DNA from: Candidatus Melainabacteria bacterium
GTDB lineage: Bacteria > Cyanobacteriota > Vampirovibrionia > Vampirovibrionales > Vampirovibrionaceae
Direction of reading: 5' to 3'
Length of the DNA stretch: 64,000 nucleotides
Assembly (NCBI GenBank): GCA_902168245.1
Contig: CABHPA010000017.1
Coordinates: forward strand, 1 to 64,000
Shown here piece after piece: positions 1 to 8,698 of this stretch. The notes below the pieces were generated by a model. It ran no database searches. It was not told the origin of the DNA and worked only from the letters and a program-made list of their open reading frames with translations. Numbering within the stretch: the first letter of the stretch is position 1; the number at the start of each line of letters is the position of its first letter. A program made the position numbers and the translations under genes.

Positions 1-54
1 CTGGCTACGAATGGCTGCGATAATCTGCTCTTCTGTAAATCTGGAAATCTTCAT
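1..54 (-). mobile_element. IS3-family transposase OrfA, N-terminal fragment cut by the window edge
   Basis: Read on the minus strand, an ATG at 54-52 opens 18 codons, MKISRFTEEQIIAAIRSQ, which run off the left edge. This matches the N-terminus typical of IS3-family OrfA helix-turn-helix proteins (M-K-x-S-R-F-T-E-E-Q-I). An AAGGA ribosome site lies upstream at about 64-70. The element would extend leftwards outside the window. Its terminal inverted repeat should lie to the right of position 54, but I could not identify it. It borders an AT-rich accessory segment. Confidence 0.72.
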
Positions 55-418
55 TGCTTAAGGTTCCTTTCTTCCCATGAATAAAAACCTCAAGTTTTAA
101 ATGGTTCCCTATATGGGGCGCAGATCATCGGTACTTTGGTGCGCAGCCATGGAGCCCTGCACCTTGAAACCCGTCCTATGGCAGAAAGCGCCGAAACCCG
201 CACAAATCAGGCGCGCTGCCATGGCTGCAGCACTACCTAAAATCGGGACAACCCGAATGGGATTTTAACCCGAACCTCTCATTATCTTTGGTACGATTTT
301 CAAGGAGCAGACCAAGGAGTGAGCATAGCAAACTCTTGTTCAAGCAATGGGTCTTTCATGCCCTCCATTTTACTTCACTTCTAGAAAATGAAACCCCTCA
401 AAATTGTCTTTGATTTCG
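55..418. other. Gene-free junction between the IS fragment and the STAND gene, with an inverted repeat
   Basis: No convincing gene is present. The stretch contains a perfect 10-bp inverted repeat, GCAGCCATGG at 143-152 and CCATGGCTGC at 219-228, in locally GC-rich sequence that contrasts with the AT-rich island to the right. It probably contains the end of the IS element and the 3' flank of the nuclease-STAND gene. A short ORF overlapping the 3' end of that gene (370-564, minus) has no supporting features. Confidence 0.4.
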
Positions 419-3400
419 TTACAATCCCTTAGTATCCGTGTAAACGCTAACCATACTAAATCCCCTATAATTGAAGTCCTTCCTATGTGTATCGCTAAAC
501 GTGCTTCTAACATTACTTCTTTCACCCCAGACAATCCATATAAGCGACACTTGGTTAGCATCAAGATACTTTTTCAATAAGTCTTGCCTTATATATAATA
601 AAGATTGTTTATCGCGATAAGTGTCAACACCATGCTCCTTATAGAGTGTTGCCTTTTCTCCAGCCCTGGTAAAAAGATCATAAGACTGTGGTTGACCCAT
701 AAGGTCTAAATAATCTGTAATAGGTTTTATTAAAGTTGTTATTTGGCCTGATTCTCCATCTGTTTTCCCATATCTGAGATCACAAACAGGCAAGACCACA
801 GAATACTCTTCATATGTATTTCTTTTGCCTTCTACTTCTTTAAAAGTAAAAGATACTCTAGCCTCATCATCCATTTCAATGACAGGCTTAGAAATTAAAA
901 CTTCCTCTTCTCCATTTACAAAAGAAAACTCATCTATACCATCTGCTTGAAAAGAATTGCTCCAAGGAATCTCTAACCAGAAGATATTATCTAGGTCTTG
1001 CTTTTCAGGTGGCCATCGCCCAGTCATATCTTGCTTTTCAAGGTTTTCTAGAATTTGAGGCTTCTGATCGTTTGAAACCAGAAAACTCCGAACAAATAAG
1101 AACAGTTCTCTGTTGAGTTTTTTATCTTCCTTAGTATAGTAACCATCAAGTGCAACCCAGGTTCCTTCTTCTTCCAAACCGGAACTGACCAAGTAATGCG
1201 CTATGTCGGGGCCTTCTTCTGACAGCACCCACGATTTTGTATCAGAGTTTATATCACCCAAGAGAGATTCCTTAATTAACTCGTCCGATTGAAGAGAGCG
1301 TAAGAAGCTTGGATCTACACTACCTGTACCTCTGCGCCAAGAATCATATCTATCTTCAAGCTCACCGCTATCCCGTAGGTACCCATCCATTTCATGATAC
1401 GCAATCCAAGAATATTTTTTGCCATATCGATCAACTTTTTGCCTGTTCTCTGAACCACGGCCATAACCGTGTAGACTTATAATTCTTTCTTCAACATCAT
1501 GATACTTATCATGTAACCAACCTAAACTCTGAACTCTCCATAAGATTTGACTTCTAACCTTTATATACTTTTCATGCTTGTAGTTATAGTTAGATCGCTC
1601 TGGGATGAGACTTCCTATTGTGTAATTTTCAAAATCCATAGCAAAGGGACTCTCCTTTCGGAAATGATACTCTTCGCTATCAATAGAAGCTTCGCCCCAA
1701 TTACTCCAGATCTTACTTTGATATGGTGGCTGAGTTTTCCTGAAATCAGTTTCAGTAAAGAAGTTTGGATTTTGGAATTGTGTAAATTCTATAATCTTTG
1801 AGGCGTAATCTCGCATAAATTTATGAGTGGTTTTGTAAAACGCATCGACTTTAAACATTGCATCAAAAAGCTGACTTGCAAAGGTTGAAAGAGTAACATT
1901 AATAAATGCAGCGTTTTGGGGAAGTATAGTCCCCAATGCTACAGAGGCACCATAGCTGGCAGCCAACATTCGCTCTGGGATATAAGGATCATTTATTTTA
2001 AGAGCTGCTAAAGTCTCATCAAATAGCGATTTTGGATTAACTATTCCAAACCTGTAGAGAACGCCAGTCATTATATTCCGTAGTTTGTGATCGGTAGTAG
2101 TTAGAAGCCACTTCATTGCTAGAGCTTTTAGGGAATCTGATTCTGAAAGTAGATCGGGCTTTTCTTCCCATTCTTTCTCTAGGAGTAGTATATTTTTGGG
2201 TGAATTTCTTTCGGATCTAACCCACTCAGTCCAACTAAGATCGCGTTCGCTAACAGTCATTACTTCCAGTAAAGAGTTTAGAAATTTTGCATTTAATGGG
2301 TGTACTGGGTCACTTTTATTCATCCACAAAACATTAAACATCTCATACTGGTGTTCAGGTTTTGTCCTAATAAGATCTGATATGGCTTCAACAGTCTCGG
2401 CATCGATATGCGCAGCTTCAAGCTTTGCCGTATATAATAAAACTTGAGTTTTTAAGGCTTCGTCAGAAATATGTTTCCATAGTTGCTCACTTCGCATTTT
2501 CATAGGCACTAATGCCACAAGTGACTTTAAAATATCCTCAGACAATGGATGACTTGTAGTGCCTTTGAATAAATTAATATTACTATCTGCATTGAACCAT
2601 TCAAAATCTCTGTCTTTTTGGTGTTTTTCTAGCAAAGCACTTGCAACTATATGGCCACCTAAAAGATCGTATACAGGAGTCAGAACGTATTCATGTGGCT
2701 CGCTACCAGGATTTCTAAATATCAAACCTTCTTGAGAAAAGAGATTTACAAGGCTTTTATCCCAGTCAGAAATATCAGAAATAGTAGCCTTATAATCTGA
2801 CTCTGGAATATCTCTCGTCTTTTTCTCCCAAAACATTCTACCTAGCTTGTAGATTGCTGCTTGGATATCTTCTACACGGTAATTTACATGACTCATTGCA
2901 TTGATACGAGTACAAATATTTGAAATATACTGATCAAATAAAGGTGAAAGTGAGGTTGGGAATTTGTGTATTTTTTTTGGTTCTTTCCTTTGTGGATTTG
3001 TTACCTCACAGAATATTCGCAAATTTAATGGATGCCTCAAAAAGTCAGAAGGTATTCGAATTCTTTCGGTAACATGAATATTATAATAATCAAAATATTT
3101 ATGTATGGCGTCCCTCATCTCATCCTCAAATCCTTCAGACTGAAGCTTCCGAATACCTTCTGGTAAAGCCTGCATCGCAAATGTTTCTCTTGTTTCCAGC
3201 CCATTTTTCCTCTGTGGAAATCGATACAAGCGTTTATGCTCACCAGTTCTCAATGTACAAATAATTAAAACATTAGGAAAAGCTTTTATTTGTTCCTGGA
3301 TTTCCAAAAGTATATCTTTCCAATTTTTTGGATTTTCTGCCTCATTAAGCCCGTCTATTATTAATGGAAGTCTACACTTCTCTCGTTTTGCTGCACTATC

Positions 3401-4564
3401 AAGGGCCGTTAATAATTGTTCAAAACTTTCTAGTGATTTACCATTTATTGTAAAACGTTTAGCAAGATCGTTCTTATTTTGGCCATTCTTTAAATGCTTT
3501 CCATGTATTAAAATACCAGCGGGTCGCTTTTTATTAGATTGTGTCAGAGCTGCTGATAAATGGGTTTTACCACCACCAGCATCTGCCAGAATAGCGACGA
3601 TATCGGCTTTTAAACAATCTTCAGCATCGTTTAATAAAGCTTTTGCATCTCGAATATCATCAAGGGCATTAGTGGCATCAAGAGCAATAGAGAGATTATT
3701 TGCTCGGAGCATTCTTGGAAAAGCAAGAGTGCTGCTATCTACAAGTGAGATTTTTTCGGAAAACCATTGATTAATGATATCCATATCCCCCGCATCAAGT
3801 ACCTCTTGAAACTTGAAAAGCATTTCAGCAGCTTTACAACACGACGATAGAAAAGCCTGCTTTAGCTCTTCAATTTTGGAATCTTGAGACTCAAATCCTT
3901 CAAGGGTATTTATAGCTGCTTGTAAGCTTTTAGCGATAACAAGCATGTCTTGCCAAGCCTCATTCTCACCTAACATCTGACGTAGTGTTTGTTCTACTTC
4001 TGTTAATTGATGAACAGGCTGTAGCCATCTGTCTTTAATAAGTGCAATTGCTTCAGTACATTTTATTTCCAAATCATCTGATGTTAAGATAAGCTCTCCA
4101 AAATAACTTTGACGTAACATAAGTGCTGGACCAGTCAGATAATTGTCGAGTTCTTCCCCAGCCCATAAGTGGAGTTTAAAGGAATAATTTAAACCGAAGA
4201 ACCAAGTCTGATCACTTTTACTGAGTGTAAAAGGAGTCCATAACACCCAGTCGGTTAGATTGGGAAGATGTTTTATAGTTTTATCCAACGAATCAACAAT
4301 CTGGCTCTTTGCACTGGCAGTTAAGTCGCCATTGGTAGTGGTATCAAATTTTTTACATTGCCAGCCCCACCATCTCGAAGACTCTCCCAAGACATTAGAG
4401 TTGATATCTAGTTTTATATGAAACTCTACACCAGGCTGGTTTTTTAAAGCTTGGAATTTCCCATGCTTCCCCCAATGCAGTTGAACTATCCCCCTACAAA
4501 GCTTTTCAAAATTTGTTCGAGAATCGCCCGAAAGATTATGAAAAATACTCCAATCAAGAACCAA
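419..4564 (-). CDS. Mrr-like nuclease fused to a STAND/NACHT-type NTPase (Avs-like antiviral effector candidate)
   Basis: A 1381-residue protein. Residues about 15-75 resemble the PD-(D/E)xK fold of Mrr-like nucleases found at the N-terminus of Avs-type proteins: FEKLCRGIV at 19, PGVEFH around E47, and WGWQCKKF with a QxK signature at 69-71. Residues about 322-440 form a P-loop ATPase: Walker A ADAGGGKTH (K333), Walker B LPLIIDGLNEAE (about 399-410) and the following strand ending CTLRTGE. The remaining ~900 residues are probably the sensor arm and include a GKKYSWIAYHE motif that I associate with large STAND proteins. By family analogy it would sense a phage protein, oligomerise and cut DNA. 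It is last of three co-oriented genes, 20 bp after the 125-aa gene. Its base composition is far more AT-rich than the genes to the right, which suggests transfer. Function is inferred from motifs only. Confidence 0.8.
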   Translation of the reverse strand: MVLDWSIFHNLSGDSRTNFEKLCRGIVQLHWGKHGKFQALKNQPGVEFHIKLDINSNVLGESSRWWGWQCKKFDTTTNGDLTASAKSQIVDSLDKTIKHLPNLTDWVLWTPFTLSKSDQTWFFGLNYSFKLHLWAGEELDNYLTGPALMLRQSYFGELILTSDDLEIKCTEAIALIKDRWLQPVHQLTEVEQTLRQMLGENEAWQDMLVIAKSLQAAINTLEGFESQDSKIEELKQAFLSSCCKAAEMLFKFQEVLDAGDMDIINQWFSEKISLVDSSTLAFPRMLRANNLSIALDATNALDDIRDAKALLNDAEDCLKADIVAILADAGGGKTHLSAALTQSNKKRPAGILIHGKHLKNGQNKNDLAKRFTINGKSLESFEQLLTALDSAAKREKCRLPLIIDGLNEAENPKNWKDILLEIQEQIKAFPNVLIICTLRTGEHKRLYRFPQRKNGLETRETFAMQALPEGIRKLQSEGFEDEMRDAIHKYFDYYNIHVTERIRIPSDFLRHPLNLRIFCEVTNPQRKEPKKIHKFPTSLSPLFDQYISNICTRINAMSHVNYRVEDIQAAIYKLGRMFWEKKTRDIPESDYKATISDISDWDKSLVNLFSQEGLIFRNPGSEPHEYVLTPVYDLLGGHIVASALLEKHQKDRDFEWFNADSNINLFKGTTSHPLSEDILKSLVALVPMKMRSEQLWKHISDEALKTQVLLYTAKLEAAHIDAETVEAISDLIRTKPEHQYEMFNVLWMNKSDPVHPLNAKFLNSLLEVMTVSERDLSWTEWVRSERNSPKNILLLEKEWEEKPDLLSESDSLKALAMKWLLTTTDHKLRNIMTGVLYRFGIVNPKSLFDETLAALKINDPYIPERMLAASYGASVALGTILPQNAAFINVTLSTFASQLFDAMFKVDAFYKTTHKFMRDYASKIIEFTQFQNPNFFTETDFRKTQPPYQSKIWSNWGEASIDSEEYHFRKESPFAMDFENYTIGSLIPERSNYNYKHEKYIKVRSQILWRVQSLGWLHDKYHDVEERIISLHGYGRGSENRQKVDRYGKKYSWIAYHEMDGYLRDSGELEDRYDSWRRGTGSVDPSFLRSLQSDELIKESLLGDINSDTKSWVLSEEGPDIAHYLVSSGLEEEGTWVALDGYYTKEDKKLNRELFLFVRSFLVSNDQKPQILENLEKQDMTGRWPPEKQDLDNIFWLEIPWSNSFQADGIDEFSFVNGEEEVLISKPVIEMDDEARVSFTFKEVEGKRNTYEEYSVVLPVCDLRYGKTDGESGQITTLIKPITDYLDLMGQPQSYDLFTRAGEKATLYKEHGVDTYRDKQSLLYIRQDLLKKYLDANQVSLIWIVWGERSNVRSTFSDTHRKDFNYRGFSMVSVYTDTKGL

Positions 4565-4584
4565 GATTATTTACCTCTTATATA

Positions 4585-4962
4585 CTACTCGCCTGGGTAA
4601 TCGTGCGCTGAATATACTTCCACCTTCGCTGCCTTATGCAAAAAGATTTTCAAAAATGACGAAACTTCCGATTCATCCGTTGTTAAAATAAGAGCATTAT
4701 CATTTTGGTCTATAGAATAATCATATAAAAACTGTTCCAGTTCCTGAGGGCGAAGCTGGTAAAAGTTATGCTCAATTTGAATTTCTCTTGTTTCATCTGT
4801 GTATCTTGATGTAACATCATCAAGATTCGTACATTCTCTCAACTTTACCGTCAAAGCATCTATAAGCTCTTTAGCTTCTTCCAACTCATTCAGATTTCTA
4901 AATCGGCCTATCATGACCAGATTCATTGAATGTTCGGATCCATAACTGCTCCATATTTTCAT
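4585..4962 (-). CDS. Conserved small protein (125 aa) coupled to radical SAM and STAND genes
   Basis: A soluble, acidic 125-residue protein with no signal peptide or membrane segment. It starts MKIWSSYGSEHSMNLVMIGR, a beta-strand-rich opening, followed by a predicted helix (LNELEEAKELIDALTVKL). I have a vague recollection of a DUF family with this N-terminus (possibly DUF6375), which I cannot verify. Its ATG overlaps the stop of the radical SAM gene by 4 bases (ATGA), and the STAND gene starts 20 bp after its stop, so the three are almost certainly one transcript. It could be a substrate, chaperone, immunity or sensor subunit; nothing in the sequence decides. Confidence 0.8.
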   Translation of the reverse strand: MKIWSSYGSEHSMNLVMIGRFRNLNELEEAKELIDALTVKLRECTNLDDVTSRYTDETREIQIEHNFYQLRPQELEQFLYDYSIDQNDNALILTTDESEVSSFLKIFLHKAAKVEVYSAHDYPGE

Positions 4963-5888
4963 GTCATAGTCTCCTCTGGCCGCCTTTTTAAAATATCCAA
5001 AGCTCCCATAATATCTGCATCTTGAATTTTAATTCCATGCAAATCGAAAGAAGTCCTTTTTAAAATTCCCTTGGCATCAATATGAGCATAGGCATTTAGA
5101 CCTTTCTCTAAAACAAGGGGTATGCAAGTGAGTAAATTTTCACTATGTCTTTCACTTATTGAAAGTCTAACTTTACCGGAATAGTTATTTATCCATTCTT
5201 GCAAAATATATTTTGTTTGTGAATCTATAGCTTTTCCTTTGCCTACAGGCTCCTCTGGTAGCAATAAGAACTCTCTTGCTTCTAGAGACTCTGCAATTTC
5301 TATAGCCCTATCCAAGTCCTTGATCGTTGCAGTATTAACCATATAGTTAATGCCAAAAGGTATTAATCCTTTCAAACTTGCCATTCTTTGGAGGAGTTGG
5401 CTGAAGGGTCTTTTTCTTATTGCTTCATATGTAGAGTCAACCCCATCCATACTGATTCGGATAAAATGCATTTTTTTGGATAGTTTTTCCAAGAAACTCC
5501 CATACAGAGTATGCCCATGAGTAGTCATCGTTATGGCTAGATTGGTCTCATTTTGTATAGACTTACAAAGCTCTAAGAAGCGAGGATATAAAGTCGGCTC
5601 TCCACCGCCAAAACCAATACCTAAACAGTGATTCGAATCAAGTATTTTAAGCCAAGTAAGTAGTTTTTCAAAGTCAATTTCACTTGTGTCTTTGGGGGCA
5701 TAACAATGAGAACAAGACAAATCACAAATATTCGTTAAAGCAACTGAAATTTGCCTTGGGGCTTTCGACCACTTTTCAAGAGGCACTTTAATTTCATCGA
5801 CTAGAATATTTATACCGCTCTGCCTATCAAAAAACAGTAGGCCGTCTGGCCCACTTCGGAGTTTGATTCTTTGTTGAGGTACTACCAT
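4959..5888 (-). CDS. Radical SAM enzyme of the MoaA/PqqE type in a defence-like operon
   Basis: A 309-residue protein. The [4Fe-4S] SAM motif is CDLSCSHCYA (CxxxCxxC), followed by the GGEP motif in IGFGGGEPTLYPRF, the RISMDGVD strand and LLPEEPVGKGK, all standard for the MoaA/NifB/PqqE superfamily. The N-terminus (LRSGPDGLLFFDRQSG) looks like a short docking segment. The C-terminus has no cysteine cluster, so I see no SPASM or twitch auxiliary cluster. It lacks the overall look of viperin, and its substrate is unknown; peptide or nucleotide modification are both possible. First gene of the module, overlapping the 125-aa gene by 4 bases. No clear ribosome site precedes the ATG at 5888. AT-rich like its two partners. 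Confidence 0.88.
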   Translation of the reverse strand: MVVPQQRIKLRSGPDGLLFFDRQSGINILVDEIKVPLEKWSKAPRQISVALTNICDLSCSHCYAPKDTSEIDFEKLLTWLKILDSNHCLGIGFGGGEPTLYPRFLELCKSIQNETNLAITMTTHGHTLYGSFLEKLSKKMHFIRISMDGVDSTYEAIRKRPFSQLLQRMASLKGLIPFGINYMVNTATIKDLDRAIEIAESLEAREFLLLPEEPVGKGKAIDSQTKYILQEWINNYSGKVRLSISERHSENLLTCIPLVLEKGLNAYAHIDAKGILKRTSFDLHGIKIQDADIMGALDILKRRPEETMT

Positions 5889-6153
5889 AATTATTTACTG
5901 CTTAGCTGCATTATTCTCAAAAATACTTCTTAAATACAATTTAAATCAGATGAAACTGAATCAACAATTACAAAGCAGAGGTAAATTCGAAATCTTCAGC
6001 GGGAATTAGGATGATATCTAGAAACTTTAGAGTATCGCTACTTAGCCGCTTAAGTAAGCTAGTATAATTCTCAAAGCATTGCTTCTGGTAAATATCACCC
6101 CTTGTTCGGCCTCTCAATCCAAAAACAATATACTCCACTTTTTCGCTTACTTA
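5889..6153. other. AT-rich intergenic stretch, probable promoter region of the radical SAM/STAND operon
   Basis: No gene seen. It lies between the defence-like operon, transcribed leftwards, and the terminator of the tRNA-Arg gene. It must hold the operon promoter, but I cannot pick one convincing -35/-10 pair among many AT-rich matches. No copy of the tRNA 3' end, expected for an attachment site, is recognisable here. Confidence 0.4.
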
Positions 6154-6181
6154 CAAAAAATGACCCCGCTTGGTGGGTCAT
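6154..6181 (-). terminator. Intrinsic terminator of tRNA-Arg
   Basis: Minus strand: stem ATGACCC/GGGTCAT (6181-6175 with 6166-6160) followed by six U residues, 17 bases after the tRNA CCA end. Confidence 0.75.
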
Positions 6182-6197
6182 TGATCGTTTTAAAAAG

Positions 6198-6274
6198 TGG
6201 TGCGCTCGGAGAGATTCGAACTCCCGACCTCATGGTTCGTAGCCATGCACTCTATCCAACTGAGCTACGAGCGC
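6198..6274 (-). tRNA. tRNA-Arg (anticodon ACG)
   Basis: A 77-nt cloverleaf on the minus strand. Acceptor stem GCGCTCG (6274-6268) pairs with CGAGCGC (6208-6202), with discriminator A and an encoded CCA at 6200-6198. The anticodon stem CATGG/CCATG encloses loop CTACGAA, so the anticodon is ACG (read as ICG, decoding CGN arginine). T-loop TTCGAAT is intact. It marks the right end of the AT-rich accessory segment, whose genes lie on its 3' side, the usual side for tRNA-targeted integration. Confidence 0.97.
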
Positions 6275-6479
6275 ACATATAGGGGAAGGATTTATATTCT
6301 GGGCTAAACATACTGTATATGCAAGCCCCCTTCCCCTTATGTTCGTAATATCTGCTTACAATCCACCAAAATAAGCCGGAATCTCCCCCAGGCAAGGCAT
6401 GCCATTTGAGGAAAAGGCTCTAAAATAGAAGATGAGGCATTGATGAAACGCACTGGCAAAGCGCGGCGGCGGGTTGAGC

Positions 6480-7820
6480 ATGATTCCTGAAGACAAGCTA
6501 ATCGAAACACGGACCCGGATTCGCGAGGTGCTTTACAATGCGGATTTGTACAAATACAAGGGCCGGGTTTCCAAACTCCAGGGATTGACGGTGGAAGCAC
6601 AGCTTCCTAAGCTGAAGATCGGCGACCTGTGCTTTATCGAAAGCATGGACGGGGAGCCAAAAGCAGCGGAGGTGGTTGCTTTCAAAGGCGATACCGCTCA
6701 GATGCTCCTGCTGTACGATGGTGCGGGCATTTACCAGGGAAGCTGGGTAACGACGACCGGCGCACCCATCACCGTCCCCGTAGGCGATTTCCTTCTTGGA
6801 CGCCTGATTTCCCCCCTGGGTGAACCCATGGATGGCAGGCCATTGGACACCAGCAAGGCTCAATACGTGAATGTGGAAGGCCCGCCACCCGATCCATTGG
6901 CCCGGCCCATCATCAAGCACAAGTTTTTTACCGGCGTAAGAGCGGTCGATAGCCTATTAACCATGGGTGCCGGACAGCGGATGGGGCTTTTCGCGGGCTC
7001 CGGGGTCGGTAAATCCACCATGCTGGGCATGATTGCCCGAAATTCGGAAGCGGACGTGAACGTGGTGGCGCTCATCGGCGAGCGGGGCCGCGAGGTAAAG
7101 GAATTCATGGAAAACAGCCTAGGCGAGGAAGGTATGCGCCGCTCAGTGCTGGTTTGCGCCACCGGAGATCAGCCGCCCCTGCTCCGGATGAAATGCCTGC
7201 AAACCGCCACCGCCATTTGCGAATACTTTCGGGATCAGGGCAAAAAAGTATTCCTGATGACTGATACCGTGACCCGTTGCGCTATGTCCGGCAGGGAAGT
7301 GGGCTTGGCCATTGGCGAACCGCCCACCATGAAGGGCTACCCGCCTTCCATCTTCTCCTGGCTACAAAAAGTGCTGGAACGCTCCGGCGTGACGGACAAA
7401 GGCTCTATTACCGCCCTTTATACCGTGCTTATGGAAGGGGATGACATTAACGACCCGGTGGTGGACACCGTTCGGGGGATTATTGACGGCCACATCTTCC
7501 TGTCCCGAAAGATTGCGGCCCAAAACCGATATCCCGCCATAGACGTACTGGGCAGCGTCAGCCGTTTATTTACGGAAATCTGCGATCCGGAGCATATGAA
7601 AGCGGCCGGCAAAATGCGCGAGTTAATGGCCGTCTACCAGGACGCCCGCGACCTGATTGACGTGGGCGCATATGAGCATGGCTCCAACCCCAAAATCGAT
7701 ATGGCCATTCGCATGATGCCCGAAATCGATAACTTTTTACGCCAGCGGATTGATGATCAGGTCAGCATGGAAAGCACCCTGGAACGCCTCAAGGAAATGA
7801 TGACCGAAGTACAGCTTTAA
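6480..7820 (+). CDS. fliI: FliI/YscN-type secretion ATPase (orphan)
   Basis: An F1-beta-like ATPase of the flagellar/type III export family, which powers unfolding and export of substrates at the cytoplasmic face. Walker A GSGVGKST lies near residue 175, the strand VFLMTDTVTRCA carries Walker B, and the FliI-typical stretch EPPTMKGYPPSIFSWLQ follows. The full family length of ~446 residues is present, so it looks intact. ATG 6480 is preferred; an in-frame TTG at 6474 adds two residues. No flagellar or injectisome neighbour is visible here, so fliI is either dispersed from the other flagellar genes or serves another export system. V/A-type ATPase subunits can be excluded by the N-terminal and GYPPS motifs. 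Confidence 0.9.
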   Translation: MIPEDKLIETRTRIREVLYNADLYKYKGRVSKLQGLTVEAQLPKLKIGDLCFIESMDGEPKAAEVVAFKGDTAQMLLLYDGAGIYQGSWVTTTGAPITVPVGDFLLGRLISPLGEPMDGRPLDTSKAQYVNVEGPPPDPLARPIIKHKFFTGVRAVDSLLTMGAGQRMGLFAGSGVGKSTMLGMIARNSEADVNVVALIGERGREVKEFMENSLGEEGMRRSVLVCATGDQPPLLRMKCLQTATAICEYFRDQGKKVFLMTDTVTRCAMSGREVGLAIGEPPTMKGYPPSIFSWLQKVLERSGVTDKGSITALYTVLMEGDDINDPVVDTVRGIIDGHIFLSRKIAAQNRYPAIDVLGSVSRLFTEICDPEHMKAAGKMRELMAVYQDARDLIDVGAYEHGSNPKIDMAIRMMPEIDNFLRQRIDDQVSMESTLERLKEMMTEVQL

Positions 7821-7848
7821 GCGTTTTTTCCTTACGCCAACACACAAT

Positions 7849-8673
7849 TTAAGGACTGGCGCAGTTGCTCAAGGCGTTAGCTCGGCTGTTGAACTCGTAA
7901 AGCTGGTATAAACCCTTCAGGGTCAAGAACGGATCGACCATCTGGAACCAGTCTTCCAGACCGCACAAGCGAAGAGCGGCTTGCGACAGCCCGCCGGTGG
8001 CAATGAAGGTAATCGACTCCGTGCCTAATTCCTGCCGGGCGGTTTCCATTAATTCCTTGATAAGTCCCCGATAACCGATTCCCACCCCCGCTTCCATACA
8101 AGCCAGGGTATTGGAGCCCATGCCCAGTGTGCCAGGTGTTTTATCCAGCACGGAAACCATCGGCAAACGAGCTGTCTTTAGGGAGAGGCACTCGCTAAAA
8201 GTTCCCAGCCCAGGGGTAATGGCCCCGCCCAAATACTGATTCCCCGCATCCACCAAATCGAAGGTGGTGGCGGTGCCAAAGTCCACAATCACCAGCGCGT
8301 TCTCCGGATAAAGCAGGCGGGCGCTGCAGGCGTTCACCAGCCGATCCATCCCCAGTTGCTCTAACGGATAGCGGCTAAAATCAAGCGGCAGACGAATCCG
8401 CTGCGGGTCTACCGCAAAAATGCGATAATCCGGCAGGTTAAAGCAATACTGGATGGTTTTGCGAAAGACCAGCTCAATATCCGGCACCACACTCGTATAC
8501 GCCAAAGCGCCAAACTCGGCCCCGGCCTTGGCAAGGCTATCCCGCAGCACCGCGCTGAATTTTTCAGGATGCGCGCGCGTCCCTGCGGCGCGCCATTGTT
8601 CATGCAACACGCCATTCCTGAAAATCCCAAACTTGATATCCGTATTGCCGATATCGACTGTCAGCAGGTTCAT
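7849..8673 (-). CDS. coaX: Type III pantothenate kinase
   Basis: Phosphorylates pantothenate in the first step of coenzyme A synthesis, in the cytosol. The 274-residue protein has the ASKHA fold signatures: N-terminal LLTVDIGNTDIKFG (phosphate 1), DFGTATTFDLVD near residues 128-139 (phosphate 2), and GGAITPGLG. The C-terminal FIATGGLSQ matches the adenosine motif. Length is normal for CoaX. It is convergent with fliI and 25 bp downstream of the START-like gene, with which it may be co-transcribed. Confidence 0.95.
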   Translation of the reverse strand: MNLLTVDIGNTDIKFGIFRNGVLHEQWRAAGTRAHPEKFSAVLRDSLAKAGAEFGALAYTSVVPDIELVFRKTIQYCFNLPDYRIFAVDPQRIRLPLDFSRYPLEQLGMDRLVNACSARLLYPENALVIVDFGTATTFDLVDAGNQYLGGAITPGLGTFSECLSLKTARLPMVSVLDKTPGTLGMGSNTLACMEAGVGIGYRGLIKELMETARQELGTESITFIATGGLSQAALRLCGLEDWFQMVDPFLTLKGLYQLYEFNSRANALSNCASP

Positions 8674-8698
8674 ACCTGTCTAATATAGCTCGGAATGC

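Noticed and set aside
143-228. 10-bp inverted repeat as IS terminal repeat
   Set aside because: The IS3 reading direction places the element to the left; the repeat has no TG...CA ends and no flanking target duplication that I can see.
4959-5888. Prokaryotic viperin
   Set aside because: The cluster motif is shared by all radical SAM enzymes; the surrounding sequence (GGEP, SMDGVD, N-terminal docking-like segment) looks like the MoaA/PqqE group and I see no viperin-specific pattern.
6079-6282. ORF ending GEIRTPDLMVRSHALYPTELRAHI
   Set aside because: This peptide is the well-known artefact of translating a tRNA gene on the opposite strand; it lies over tRNA-Arg.
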